Notes: generated by a model not told the origin, from the letters alone. Counted from the first letter of the stretch, positions 8,951-18,451 are shown. The stretch is 64,000 nt of DNA from Deltaproteobacteria bacterium (GCA_016933965.1 JAFGTS010000014.1:1-64000), one strand, 5' to 3'. Translations and numbers: made by a program.

Positions 8951-10303
8951 TCAGAACATGCATTTCTCCGGCATGAGGCCGGTGTCCGGCCGTATGTTCA
9001 CGCCCCGCGCTTCAAGTTCCTGCCTTACGATCGTGCCGTCGAGATCGCGAGGTGTCACGTTCCGCGTGATCGACAGGGCGGCGCCAGTCCCGGCCGCCTC
9101 CCCGGTGCTCATGCAGGTGCCGCTGATCCGCAGGGCCGACTGAGCGACGCGGTCGGCCGAAATGCACCGGCCGGCGGTGAGGAGGTTGTCCACCTTCAGA
9201 GGGACAAGGCACCGGTACGGTATGTCAAAGGGTTCATGATTTTCATAGCGGCCGACCTCTGTGTCGTCGATGGGATGAACATCGATCATGTAGCGGCATG
9301 AGGTGATCGCGTCCTCGAACCGCTTTCCCTGCACGGCGTCGTCCTCGGTCAGCTTGTATTCGCCCATGACGCGGCGTGTTTCACGGATGTACACGTGGGT
9401 GGCCGTCGCGGCCACATATGAACGGGTGAAATAGGGGTGGTGCCGAAAGACCGCAGCGGCCTCCATGACCTGCCTGTGCAGGGTGATCTGGGCGCTCGTG
9501 AGGTCGGCTGCGTTCGTTCCATCCACGTTCTTCATGTGAGACAGATTGACCAGCAATCTCCCCGGACTGACGGGAAGGGGGACACAAAAACTGACGTCGT
9601 AGGGCAGTGTGTATGCTATCTCCGCGTTCCGTGCCGTTTCCGTCAGGAGCGGGCCGATAAGGTATATCCCGCCGAATTGCATGGCCGGAAGGTCCTCGAT
9701 CATACCTTCGTTGTGCAGGTGAAACAAAAGCGAAACGGAAGGCATCAGGCCGTCCTTATCCCTTCCCTTTTCAAAGGGTGCGCCTGCCATGGCGGCGATG
9801 TCACCATCACCGGTGCAGTCTATTACCCGTTTTGCCATGATCGCCTGCCTTCCCGATTTGTTCTCGATAATGACGCCCCGAATGCTGTTCTCCTCAATGA
9901 CCGGCCTGACGCACATCGTGTGGAGCAGGAGATCCGTGCCGGATTCCGATACCATCGAGAGGGCCACATGTTTGAAGGACTCCACGTCGAAGGTGTTTGC
10001 CGATGAAAAATCATACTCGATCTCGGCCGGGTCGCGCCTGATGTAGCCGCCGATCGCGGCCATCCGATCGAGAAACTCTTCCAACAGACCGCCTTTCCCC
10101 ATGATCTCCGGCAACGGGTTGACGAGGTATGATGTTGCGGTTCCGCCCAGGAATCCCTCCTGCTCGAGAAGCATCGTTCGGGCCCCGAAGCGCCGGGCCG
10201 CGAGTGCGGCGAACAGGCCCGAGGTGCCTCCCCCGCAGACCAGTACGTCAACGGAATCGATGATCGGTATCTCCCTGGCTTCTTCGTGAAGATATTCCTG
10301 CAT
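8951..10303 (-). CDS. FAD-dependent oxidoreductase (FAD_oxidored family)
   Basis: A 450-residue soluble flavoprotein. The N-terminal dinucleotide fold reads DVLVCGGGTSGLFAALAARR, followed by the acidic end of beta-2 at LLEQ. GGTATSYLVNPLPEIMGKGG and the second flavin motif VIDCTGDGDIAAMAGAPF are characteristic of the FAD_oxidored family. The C-terminal CISADRVAQSALRISGTCMSTGEAAG closes the FAD site. No iron-sulfur motif is seen. In other bacteria these proteins often sit in catabolic clusters and have no fixed substrate. The ATG has TTTGC...GGAGGGA upstream. It lies 54 bases downstream of the aminopeptidase gene and 13 bases before the CoA-transferase. Confidence 0.85.
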   Translation of the reverse strand: MQEYLHEEAREIPIIDSVDVLVCGGGTSGLFAALAARRFGARTMLLEQEGFLGGTATSYLVNPLPEIMGKGGLLEEFLDRMAAIGGYIRRDPAEIEYDFSSANTFDVESFKHVALSMVSESGTDLLLHTMCVRPVIEENSIRGVIIENKSGRQAIMAKRVIDCTGDGDIAAMAGAPFEKGRDKDGLMPSVSLLFHLHNEGMIEDLPAMQFGGIYLIGPLLTETARNAEIAYTLPYDVSFCVPLPVSPGRLLVNLSHMKNVDGTNAADLTSAQITLHRQVMEAAAVFRHHPYFTRSYVAATATHVYIRETRRVMGEYKLTEDDAVQGKRFEDAITSCRYMIDVHPIDDTEVGRYENHEPFDIPYRCLVPLKVDNLLTAGRCISADRVAQSALRISGTCMSTGEAAGTGAALSITRNVTPRDLDGTIVRQELEARGVNIRPDTGLMPEKCMF

Positions 10304-10357
10304 GGATGTTCCCTCCTTTGCTGGAATCGGACAGCCGATCGGGACCTGAGAGGTTCC

Positions 10358-11278
10358 TTATGAAATGACGACCGCGTCCTCGGGGTCGGGCTTCGGCGGG
10401 AAATAGGTATTTTTCGTGCGGCAGTAGAGTCGTGTGAGGAACATGATCGGCCTGCGGACAGGATACATGTATTTCGGGAAAAAGGTCAATTTATTCAGCT
10501 TCTCGAATCCCTCGATCATGGTATCCGCATCCCAGGAAACCGTCTCGGCGGTCTGTTCGAACTTCCAGGTATTGTAACGGTCCGCCAGTTTCCGTGATCT
10601 GAAGACCGCTTCAAAGTGAAGAGTACCGCCGAGAACAAGCGGTTTCATCTCCGATGCCCTTTGGACGGCCTCGGCGGCCTTTTCACGCAGTCTCGCCCTG
10701 CCTTCCCGCAGGTAGCGGCGGCTCGCTTCGCCCGCGTTGTAGGCTTCATGCCGTTTGTCAACCGCTACCGGGAGCGCCCATGGCAGGGCCTGCAGCGCCT
10801 GCTCCAGGGCCACCTCTTCTCCGGACACGAGTCCGATGGGGACACCGAATTCGCCGAGATAGGCGCCGTAAATGTCCATTTCGCAGGCCCGCCGGCCGTT
10901 TATTCGAACGTCTGAAAAGATGCCGTAGTGCGTATGGGGGAAAAACGCCTTTTCCGTGCCCGACGCGGCATGGATGGCAACGTACAGGATCAGGTCATAC
11001 TCCCGGACGGCGCCGAAGAAGGTAGGCCTGATGTAATGGCCGCCCACATAGCGGGCACGGCGGTCGAGCCGGTCGATGATGCAGTTGAACCCCATTTCGT
11101 GAATATCCTTGACGGTGACCGTGCGGGCACCTCCCTCAAAGGCCCCCTGTACGGCGTGGTTCACGTCCTCCGTCAGGCACGAACGGCCGTACTGCCACTC
11201 GGGTGTTCCCATCCGGCACTGGCGCATCCGCCAGATGCCGAAACTTCCCTCGATGTCGGCGAAGACGGCAACGTTCAT
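10358..11278 (-). CDS. M55-family D-aminopeptidase (DppA-like)
   Basis: A 306-residue zinc peptidase. The metal residues of Bacillus DppA (Asp8, Glu10, His60, His104, Glu133) have clear counterparts: D8 and E10 in FADIEGS, H60 in KDIHEMGFN, H103 in AIHAASG, and E133 in NGRRACEMD. PHTHYG near 115 matches the active-site His region. The C-terminus is about 30 residues longer than DppA. The known family cleaves the N-terminus of D-amino-acid peptides such as D-Ala-D-Ala and forms a decamer. No dpp transporter lies nearby; instead it heads a run with an FAD oxidoreductase and a CoA-transferase. It starts with ATG 39 bases after the ClC gene, so these may be one transcript. Confidence 0.85.
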   Translation of the reverse strand: MNVAVFADIEGSFGIWRMRQCRMGTPEWQYGRSCLTEDVNHAVQGAFEGGARTVTVKDIHEMGFNCIIDRLDRRARYVGGHYIRPTFFGAVREYDLILYVAIHAASGTEKAFFPHTHYGIFSDVRINGRRACEMDIYGAYLGEFGVPIGLVSGEEVALEQALQALPWALPVAVDKRHEAYNAGEASRRYLREGRARLREKAAEAVQRASEMKPLVLGGTLHFEAVFRSRKLADRYNTWKFEQTAETVSWDADTMIEGFEKLNKLTFFPKYMYPVRRPIMFLTRLYCRTKNTYFPPKPDPEDAVVIS

Positions 11279-11317
11279 GTTCCCTCCTCAAAAACGGTTC
11301 TTGAAAGTGCATCGTGG

Positions 11318-13084
11318 TTATTTTTCTGTCGCGATCCTCTCTCTCAGCGACCTGTTGATAAGTTCCTTGTTGTATGCGGCGAATATGTCACGACGCGACA
11401 GGATCCCGACGATCTTTCGCCGGTTGTGTTCGTCAACGACCGGAAGCTGTTCTATGTTCCTGAAACCGATTTTCTCCAGCGCCCTGTCAAGACTTTCATT
11501 TTCCGTTATCGTAATCACATCGGTTGTGGCGATGTCTTTGACGATAATGAGGTCATCCAGCCCTTCCTCGAAAATGATTTCCTTGAAATCCTGAAATGTC
11601 ACGATCCCTGAAAGCAGGTTCTCCCCGTCGACGACGGGAAATCCGGCATGTTTCCCCTCGATGGTCGTTCTCATGAGGTCCTTGAGGTGCATGGTTTCCG
11701 GAACGGTCATGACGTCCTTCGTCATGGCGTCCTTGACGCGAAGGGATTTCATAATGTTCATTTCCCGTCCGGCCTTGATGTCTATTCCCCTCCGCGCGAG
11801 CTTCAATGTGAAGATGGATTCCCTGTTGATATAGGATGCCACAACATAACCGATGATGCATGACAGCATGAGCGGGGGGAGTATCTTGTAGGTTCCTGTT
11901 ATTTCAAAGATGATGAGGATGGCATGCAGGGGACCGTGGGTCGTTGCCGCCAGGACCGCTCCCATGCCGACGAGACAGTACGCACCGGATGTCGCCGTAA
12001 ATGAGGGGAACAGGGAGTGTGCGAAATACCCGAAGGTTCCGCCCGCCATCGCCCCCATGAAGAGAGAAGGCGCAAAGATACCGCCGGCGCCGCCGGAACC
12101 GATCGTCAGGGAGGTCGCCAGTATTTTGACGAAGATAAGGATCAGCAGGAGGTACCAGGCAAGATGTCCCCACAGGGCGAGTGAAATGGTGTCATAGCCG
12201 ACGCCGAAAACATGGGGAAGGAAGATGCCGATGACGCCGACCAGAAGTCCTCCCAGGGCCGCCTTCAGGTATTCCGGAAAGTGCAGGGAGTTGAAAAAAT
12301 CCTCCGTTCTGTAGAGGCAGGTGATGAAGAGAGAACCGACCAGCCCCGCTATAATGCCGAGAAGAAGATAGAGGGGGAGCTCGAGGGGGCTCACGAGTGT
12401 ATAGTGAGGAACGAAAAACGCAGGGTGATCGCCGAGATGCGCCCGGGATATGACCGTGGCGATGACCGATGAAATGATGATGGGACTGAACATGGCGATC
12501 CCATAGCTGCCGATGATGATCTCCATGGCGAACATGACACCGGCGATGGGCGCGTTGAACGTTGCCGCGATTCCCGCAGCCGCGCCGCACCCGACGAGGG
12601 TCCGCATCCTGTCCGATGAAACCCGTGAGATCTGACCCACGAAGGAGCCGATGGCGGAGCCGATCTGAACGATGGGTCCCTCTCTTCCGGCCGACCCCCC
12701 CGACCCGATGCATATCGCCGCCGTTATTGTTTTCGCGAAGAAAACCCGTTTCCTGATCAGTCCGCCCCTTATTGCCACGGATTCAATGGTCTCGGACACA
12801 CCGGGACCTTTCGCCTCGCGGGCGAAGAAATAGATGATCGGGCCTACAATGATGCCACCGGCGAAGGGGGGGAGCAATTTCGCGTACCAGGGCAGGCGCA
12901 ACAGATGCTCAAGGTACGAAAGACCCTCCGGCCTGAAAAAGAGAAGCTTGAAAAGATCGATGAGAAGCCGGAAGAGAATGGCGCCATATCCGCCGAGAAT
13001 CCCGATGATCATGGCAAGGATGAGCATAACGGCATGTTCGTTCATGTTGAATTTCGGCAATGCGGGTATGACGTGTTTTTTCAT
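11318..13084 (-). CDS. ClC-type chloride channel/antiporter with C-terminal CBS pair
   Basis: About ten membrane helices cover the first 430 residues, followed by two CBS domains (about 440-580). Selectivity-filter motifs are present: GSGGSAGREGP with the gating Glu, GAAAGIAATFNAPIAG, and GSGGAGGIFAPSLFMG. Prokaryotic ClC proteins move chloride passively or in exchange for protons. The CBS pair may sense nucleotides. The frame is open to a TTG at 13114, but the ATG at 13084 has AGGA at a good distance. A promoter at 13117-13146 would start transcription near 13110, so 13084 is chosen (588 residues). Transport mode is not decided by the sequence. Confidence 0.93.
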   Translation of the reverse strand: MKKHVIPALPKFNMNEHAVMLILAMIIGILGGYGAILFRLLIDLFKLLFFRPEGLSYLEHLLRLPWYAKLLPPFAGGIIVGPIIYFFAREAKGPGVSETIESVAIRGGLIRKRVFFAKTITAAICIGSGGSAGREGPIVQIGSAIGSFVGQISRVSSDRMRTLVGCGAAAGIAATFNAPIAGVMFAMEIIIGSYGIAMFSPIIISSVIATVISRAHLGDHPAFFVPHYTLVSPLELPLYLLLGIIAGLVGSLFITCLYRTEDFFNSLHFPEYLKAALGGLLVGVIGIFLPHVFGVGYDTISLALWGHLAWYLLLILIFVKILATSLTIGSGGAGGIFAPSLFMGAMAGGTFGYFAHSLFPSFTATSGAYCLVGMGAVLAATTHGPLHAILIIFEITGTYKILPPLMLSCIIGYVVASYINRESIFTLKLARRGIDIKAGREMNIMKSLRVKDAMTKDVMTVPETMHLKDLMRTTIEGKHAGFPVVDGENLLSGIVTFQDFKEIIFEEGLDDLIIVKDIATTDVITITENESLDRALEKIGFRNIEQLPVVDEHNRRKIVGILSRRDIFAAYNKELINRSLRERIATEK

Positions 13085-13116
13085 GAAGTTCCTGCGACCC
13101 TGTGGTGGTTTCAAAA

Positions 13117-13146
13117 GTATTACCTTTTACATGTCTGATATTTCAA
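13117..13146 (-). promoter_or_regulatory. candidate promoter of the ClC-DppA-FAD-CaiB unit
   Basis: On the minus strand, TTGAAA (13141-13146) and TAATAC (13117-13122) are spaced by 18 bp. It places the start of transcription just upstream of the ATG at 13084. Confidence 0.45.
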
Positions 13147-13160
13147 GAAAAATATTGAAA

Positions 13161-13176
13161 ACTTCGTAAAAAGTCC
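13161..13176 (-). repeat. dispersed GACTTTTTACGAAGTC-type hairpin repeat (partial copy)
   Basis: On the minus strand it reads GGACTTTTTACGAAGT. It is related to the ends of the 70-bp repeats near 1911 and 2072 and to the hairpin at 53032. It lies in the 186-bp gap between the divergent ClC and engB genes. Confidence 0.6.
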
Positions 13177-13270
13177 ACAGGGGGGTCGCGCTTCGTTCCT
13201 TCCCCCGTGGTGTTTTCGGCTCCGCTGTGCTATAGCTTCTTCCAGTATTCCCGTTATCCCGGAGGAGCGC

Positions 13271-13855
13271 ATGAAAATACGGTCGGCCGAGTTTATAAAA
13301 AGCGCGGAATTTCCTCCTCAGTTTCCCGATGACGCCCTGCCGGAGATCGCCTTCGCGGGACGGTCGAACGTGGGAAAATCCTCACTTATCAATACGCTGG
13401 TCAACAGGAAGAACCTTGCCCAGACCAGCAATACCCCCGGGCGGACACGGCTGATCAATTTTTTTCGTATCAACGACCTGTTCTATTTCGTCGATCTTCC
13501 CGGCTACGGGTACGCACGGGTCCCGGCCGCCATGAAAAAGAAATGGGGACCCATGGTGGAGCGTTACCTGGGGACCCGGCAGACCCTTCGCCTGGTTATC
13601 GTGATCCTCGATGTGCGCAGGGACCTGTCGCCAGACGACCGCTCACTCATCGACTGGCTGGAACATTATGCCATACCGGCCCTGTTCGTCATTACCAAGA
13701 CGGACAAACTGTCGCGCCACCAGATACGCATAAAGTGCGATCTCATCAAGGCGTCTCTCGCACCCTCTCCCGCCGCGGTCATTCCCTTTTCGGCCCGATC
13801 GGGGAGCGGCAGGGACGAGGTGTGGAAACACATTACCGACGTACTCTCCCGTTAG
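13271..13855 (+). CDS. engB: ribosome-biogenesis GTP-binding protein EngB (YihA/YsxC)
   Basis: An essential GTPase of the TrmE-Era superfamily that acts in large-subunit assembly, 194 residues as usual. Motifs: G1 GRSNVGKSS (residues 30-38), G2 around NTPGRT, G3 DLPGYGYA, and G4 TKTDK with G5-like FSARSG near the C-terminus. The start ATG follows CGGAGGAGCGC. It is a single gene between the divergent ClC unit and the hdr operon and ends in a short intrinsic terminator (13871-13888). Confidence 0.96.
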   Translation: MKIRSAEFIKSAEFPPQFPDDALPEIAFAGRSNVGKSSLINTLVNRKNLAQTSNTPGRTRLINFFRINDLFYFVDLPGYGYARVPAAMKKKWGPMVERYLGTRQTLRLVIVILDVRRDLSPDDRSLIDWLEHYAIPALFVITKTDKLSRHQIRIKCDLIKASLAPSPAAVIPFSARSGSGRDEVWKHITDVLSR

Positions 13856-13870
13856 TGGGTTCGCGTTTTG

Positions 13871-13888
13871 GACGGTGCCGTCTTTTTT
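13871..13888 (+). terminator. intrinsic terminator after engB
   Basis: GACG (13871-13874) pairs with CGTC (13879-13882) around GTGC, followed by six T. The stem is short but directly follows the engB stop by 16 bases and precedes the hdr promoter region. Confidence 0.5.
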
Positions 13889-13922
13889 CTTTCTAAAAAA
13901 CCATCAAAGAAGCAAATCCAGC

Positions 13923-13951
13923 TTGACAACCAGGGTAAATTTTGATAGCGA
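13923..13951 (+). promoter_or_regulatory. weak candidate promoter of the hdr-flox operon
   Basis: A perfect TTGACA (13923-13928) is followed after 17 bp by TAGCGA, a poor -10. It lies about 75 bp upstream of the hdrA start in the only non-coding gap before the operon. Confidence 0.3.
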
Positions 13952-14026
13952 CTGCATCGGTTCGATGACACTGACCGACGGTCAAATGTTGGAAATATAT
14001 TCAATGAAATCCGAGGTGTATATACG

Positions 14027-17000
14027 GTGGTAAAAGATAGCGAAAAAGTCGGTGCTGTTATGGTAGTGGGTTCGGGGATCGCCGGTATTCAGGCATCCCT
14101 GGATCTTGCGAATTCGGGTATGAAAGTATACCTCGTCGAGAATGATATCAGCATTGGCGGTATCATGGCCCAGCTCGACAAGACCTTCCCCACCAACGAT
14201 TGTTCCGCCTGCATCCTTTCCCCCAAACTGGTTGAAGTCGGGAGACACCCGAATGTGGAGATACTCACCAACAGGACGGTCCTGTCGGTGGATGGTGAGG
14301 CCGGCAGATTCGATGTCCGGTTGAAAAGAGCACCGCGGTACGTGGATATCAGCAAATGCACCGGATGTGGTGATTGCGCCGGTGTCTGTCCCGTTTCCGT
14401 TCCCTCCGCTTTTAATGAAGGTCTTGATGAGCGGAAAGCGATATACCGCAAGTTTCCCCAGGCGATCCCGAGTGCCTTCGCGATAGACAAACTGGGAACG
14501 GCGCCCTGCAAGGCGGCATGTCCCACACACATCAGCGTCCAGGGGTATGTGGCGCTCATCGCGGCGGGCAAATACAAGGAAGCGCTGAAACTGATCAAAC
14601 AGGAGAACCCCTTTCCCGCCGTGTGCGGCCGGGTCTGCAACCATCCCTGTGAATCGGCCTGTAAGCGGGCGGAAGTGGATGAGCCCGTTTCGATCATGTA
14701 CCTCAAACGGTTCGTGGCAGACCTCGATCTGAACGATGAATCGAAATATATTCCCGAAGTCAAGGACAAGAGGGACAAGAAGGTCGCCGTCATCGGCGGT
14801 GGTCCCGCCGGTCTCACGGCAGCCTACTATCTGGCCGTTGAAGGATACCGGGTCACGGTCTTCGAGGCGCTGCCCGTCGCGGGCGGCTGGCTCTCCGTCG
14901 GTATTCCCGAATACCGCCTTCCCAAGGACATCATCAATGCCGAAATAAAGATCATAGAGGAGCTGGGTGTCGAGATCCGGCTTAATACCAGGGTCGGGGT
15001 CGATGTTTCCTACGACGAGCTCAAAAGAGATTATGACGCCGTCTTCCTGGGGGTCGGTACCCATGTGAGCAGCAAGCTGAACGCGCCCGGCGAAGACCTC
15101 GAGGGCGTCGTTCACGGCATCGATTTCCTCAAACGGGTCAACCTTGGGGAAAAGGTGTTCCTCGGCAACAAGGTCGCCGTCATCGGCGGTGGAAACGTGG
15201 CGATGGATGCCGTACGGACCGCACTGCGAACGGGCTCGAAAGAGGCATTCGTCCTCTACCGCCGGACCCGCGCGGAAATGCCCGCGTCACCGGAAGAGAT
15301 AGAAGAGGCCATCCAGGAAGGGATCAAGATGGAATTTCTGGCGGCCCCCGTCAGGGTCCTTGGTGACGGCGGCAAGGTGACCGGTATCGAGTGCATCAGG
15401 ATGGAGCTGGGCGAACCGGACGCGAGCGGACGGCGGCGCCCCGTACCCGTCAAGGGGTCCGAATTCACCATCGACCTCGACGCCGTCATTCCCGCGATCG
15501 GCCAGCAGACCGACCTTTCCTTTATTTCAGAGGACAGCGGGATCGCCGTGAACAAGTGGGATACCTTCGAAGTCGATCCCGTTACCTTCATGACCAGTGC
15601 CGAAGGGGTTTTCGCCGGTGGTGACGCCGTGACAGGACCCGCGACGGTCGTTGAGGCCATCAATGCCGGCAAGGAAGCGGCGAAATCCATCGACCGCTAT
15701 CTCCGCGGCGAAGATGTGAAGGCGGGACGTGAGCGGAACTGGAAGGAATGCATTGCCGACAAGGGTGATGTGAGCTGGATGCCGCGAGAAGCCCGCCCGG
15801 AACTGAGAGAACTCGATGCGAACGACCGGAAGACCCATTTCAGGGAGGTCGTTCAGGCTTACACGGAAGAAGAGGCCGTCAGGGAAGCCAATCGCTGCCT
15901 GAGCTGCGGTGTCTGCTCCGAATGCTATCAGTGTGTCGAAGCCTGCATCGCCGGTGCCATCGATCACGAGATGAAGGAAGAGGAAGAGACCATAGCCGTC
16001 GGTGCCATCATCGCGTCACCGGGCACGGAGCTCTTTCATGCCTCTCTCCGCGGTGAGTACGGGTTCGGCGTGTATGACAACGTGGTCACCAGTATTCAGT
16101 TCGAGAGAATTCTCTCGGCCTCGGGTCCATACTTCGGCCATGTACAGAGATTGTCCGATGGAAAGGAACCGCGGAAGGTCGCCTTCATCCAGTGCGTCGG
16201 TTCCCGTGATGTCAACTGCGGCAACAGCTGGTGCTCGTCGGTGTGCTGCATGTACGCCACCAAGGAGGCGATCATCGGCAAGGAGCACGCCAAGAACCTG
16301 GAGCCCACCATTTTCTATATGGATATCAGGGCCTATGGAAAAGACTTCGACCGTTTCGTGACACGGGCGAAGGAAGAATACGGCATCCGCTATATCAGGG
16401 CCATTCCATCGTCGGTGAAGGAACTGCAGCAGACGAAGAACCTTCTCCTGACCTACGTTCAGGAAGACGGGACGCTGGTCGAGGAAGAATTCGACATGGT
16501 GGTCCTTTCCGTGGGGCTCATGCCGCCCCGGGAGGCAAAGGAGCTGGCGGCGAACCTGGGTATCGAACTCGAAGAGCACGGATTCGTCAAAACGTCGCTG
16601 GAGAACCCCGTACAGACCAGCCGTGACGGTGTCTATGTCTGCGGTGTCTTCGGCGGTCCCAAGGACATTCCCGAAACGGTCATGGAAGCAAGCAGCGCCG
16701 CCGCCTGTGCCGAAGGCCTTCTCGCGTCGCAGCGTGGCACCCTGATCAAGGAAGCGGAACTGCCCGCCGAGATGGATATGCGGGGGACTGGCCCCCGGAT
16801 CGGCGTTTTTGTCTGTCATTGCGGTATCAACATCGGCGGCGTCGTCGATGTGCCTGGCGTTGTCGAATATGCCAAAAGCCTTCCAAACGTGGTCTACACC
16901 ACGGACAACCTCTTTACCTGTTCCCAGGATACGGCGGTAAAGATGGGAGAGGTGATCAAGGAACACAATCTCACCAGAGTGGTCGTGGCATCCTGCTCAC

Positions 17001-18451
17001 CGCGCACCCACGAGCCGCTTTTCCAGGAGAACTGCGAGAAAGCCGGCCTGAACCGCTATCTTTTTGAGATGGCGAACATCAGGGACCAGGATTCCTGGGT
17101 CCACATGCACGAACCCGAGGCTGCAACGGAAAAGGCGAAGGACCTCGTCCGGATGGCCGTTGCGAAGGCGCAGTTCCTGAAACCATTGAAACCGGGACAG
17201 CTCAGCGTCAACAAGGCGGCGCTCGTCATCGGCGGCGGCATCGCCGGTATCACGGCGGCCCTCTCGCTGGCGGCCCAGGGATTCGAATCGCACCTGGTGG
17301 AAAAGGAAAGGGAACTGGGCGGCAACTATGGAAAACTGTACTACACCCTCGAGGGGCTTGACACCCGCGCGCACCTGGCGAGGCTCGTCGACGAGGTCCG
17401 GAAGAACGAACTCATACACGTTCACACCGGTGCTGAAATAAAGAGCATCGAGGGGTTCATCGGCAATTACAAGACGACCGTCACCGCTGCGGGCAAGGAA
17501 GAACAGTTCGAGCACGGTGTCGTCATCGTCGCCACCGGCGCCTATGAGTATCAGCCGAAGGAATACCTGTACGGGCAGCATAACGCCGTGGTGACCCAGA
17601 GAGAGCTTGAAGAACTGCTGGCGACGAAGGATCCCCGCGCGGCGAAGGCGAAGCGCGTGGTCATGATCCAGTGCGTCGGCTCGCGGTGCGAAGAGAGACC
17701 GTACTGCAGCCGCTACTGCTGCAGCGAGGCGATAAAGAACGCCCTGAAGCTGAAAGAGCTCGATCCCTCCGCTGATGTGACCATCCTTTACCGTGACGTA
17801 CGCACCTACGGATTGAAGGAGGATTATTATAAGAAGGCCCGCGAAGCCAACGTAAAGTTCGTTCGCTATGAGGAGAACCTGAAACCGGAAGTGATCAGCA
17901 ACGGTTCGAAGATCAGGGTGTCGACCTTTGATTACATCCTGAACGAGACCGTTGAAATGGAAGCCGATCTTTTGGCACTGAGCGTCGGTACCATACCGAA
18001 CGCGGGGAACGAAAAGGTCGGCATGATGCTGAAAATACCCATCAATCAGGATGGATTCTTCCTCGAGGCGCACGTAAAGCTGCGCCCCGTGGATTTTGCC
18101 ACTGACGGCGTGTTCTTCTGCGGCATGGCCCATTCACCGAAGATGAGCGACGAGTCCATTTCGCAGGCGAACGCAGCCGTGTCACGGGCCTGCACCATCC
18201 TGACAAAGGACTTCATCGAAGCCGAAGGCAAGACCGCCTATGTCATCAAGGAACGCTGCATGGCCTGTGGTCTGTGCGAAGCGAACTGTCCCTTCGGTGC
18301 CATAGAGGTTGATGTGAAGGAAGGATGTGCGGTGGTCAATTCCGTTCTGTGCAAGGGATGCGGTGTCTGCACCGCTTCGTGCAGAATGAACGCCGTCGAT
18401 CTGAACGGATTCAATAACGAAGAGATCCTGGCGCAGATAGCCGCTCTGTAA
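14027..18451 (+). CDS. hdrA: HdrA-type electron-bifurcating flavoprotein with internal GltD/NfnB-like insert and second HdrA module
   Basis: 1474 residues, about twice a usual HdrA. Modules: residues 1-155, HdrA FAD domain (GSGIAG 15-20) and first half of the ferredoxin insert (C111, C114, C117, C121). Residues about 156-620, a full GltD/NfnB-like unit with N-terminal cluster cysteines (161-212), FAD motif GGGPAG (257-262) and NAD(P) motif GGGNVAMDA (387-395). At 624-640 the HdrA ferredoxin cysteines resume and HdrA continues to about 905. A second HdrA module follows, with CHCG (930-933), FAD motif GGGIAG (1069-1074) and two C-terminal 4Fe-4S sites (C1411-C1421, C1442-C1452). HdrA normally bifurcates electrons between ferredoxin and a disulfide-type acceptor. 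Three flavin sites suggest direct NAD(P)H coupling (inference). Start GTG at 14027 has GAGGTG eight bases upstream. First gene of the operon. Confidence 0.9.
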   Translation: MVKDSEKVGAVMVVGSGIAGIQASLDLANSGMKVYLVENDISIGGIMAQLDKTFPTNDCSACILSPKLVEVGRHPNVEILTNRTVLSVDGEAGRFDVRLKRAPRYVDISKCTGCGDCAGVCPVSVPSAFNEGLDERKAIYRKFPQAIPSAFAIDKLGTAPCKAACPTHISVQGYVALIAAGKYKEALKLIKQENPFPAVCGRVCNHPCESACKRAEVDEPVSIMYLKRFVADLDLNDESKYIPEVKDKRDKKVAVIGGGPAGLTAAYYLAVEGYRVTVFEALPVAGGWLSVGIPEYRLPKDIINAEIKIIEELGVEIRLNTRVGVDVSYDELKRDYDAVFLGVGTHVSSKLNAPGEDLEGVVHGIDFLKRVNLGEKVFLGNKVAVIGGGNVAMDAVRTALRTGSKEAFVLYRRTRAEMPASPEEIEEAIQEGIKMEFLAAPVRVLGDGGKVTGIECIRMELGEPDASGRRRPVPVKGSEFTIDLDAVIPAIGQQTDLSFISEDSGIAVNKWDTFEVDPVTFMTSAEGVFAGGDAVTGPATVVEAINAGKEAAKSIDRYLRGEDVKAGRERNWKECIADKGDVSWMPREARPELRELDANDRKTHFREVVQAYTEEEAVREANRCLSCGVCSECYQCVEACIAGAIDHEMKEEEETIAVGAIIASPGTELFHASLRGEYGFGVYDNVVTSIQFERILSASGPYFGHVQRLSDGKEPRKVAFIQCVGSRDVNCGNSWCSSVCCMYATKEAIIGKEHAKNLEPTIFYMDIRAYGKDFDRFVTRAKEEYGIRYIRAIPSSVKELQQTKNLLLTYVQEDGTLVEEEFDMVVLSVGLMPPREAKELAANLGIELEEHGFVKTSLENPVQTSRDGVYVCGVFGGPKDIPETVMEASSAAACAEGLLASQRGTLIKEAELPAEMDMRGTGPRIGVFVCHCGINIGGVVDVPGVVEYAKSLPNVVYTTDNLFTCSQDTAVKMGEVIKEHNLTRVVVASCSPRTHEPLFQENCEKAGLNRYLFEMANIRDQDSWVHMHEPEAATEKAKDLVRMAVAKAQFLKPLKPGQLSVNKAALVIGGGIAGITAALSLAAQGFESHLVEKERELGGNYGKLYYTLEGLDTRAHLARLVDEVRKNELIHVHTGAEIKSIEGFIGNYKTTVTAAGKEEQFEHGVVIVATGAYEYQPKEYLYGQHNAVVTQRELEELLATKDPRAAKAKRVVMIQCVGSRCEERPYCSRYCCSEAIKNALKLKELDPSADVTILYRDVRTYGLKEDYYKKAREANVKFVRYEENLKPEVISNGSKIRVSTFDYILNETVEMEADLLALSVGTIPNAGNEKVGMMLKIPINQDGFFLEAHVKLRPVDFATDGVFFCGMAHSPKMSDESISQANAAVSRACTILTKDFIEAEGKTAYVIKERCMACGLCEANCPFGAIEVDVKEGCAVVNSVLCKGCGVCTASCRMNAVDLNGFNNEEILAQIAAL

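Noticed and set aside
9437-10006. Plus-strand frames of 160-230 codons opposite the CaiB, FAD oxidoreductase and M55 genes
   Set aside because: The minus-strand genes have full family motifs; the opposing frames have none and no ribosome sites.
16997-18133. A 378-codon minus-strand frame inside hdrA
   Set aside because: Opposite conserved HdrA coding sequence; composition is that of a shadow frame.
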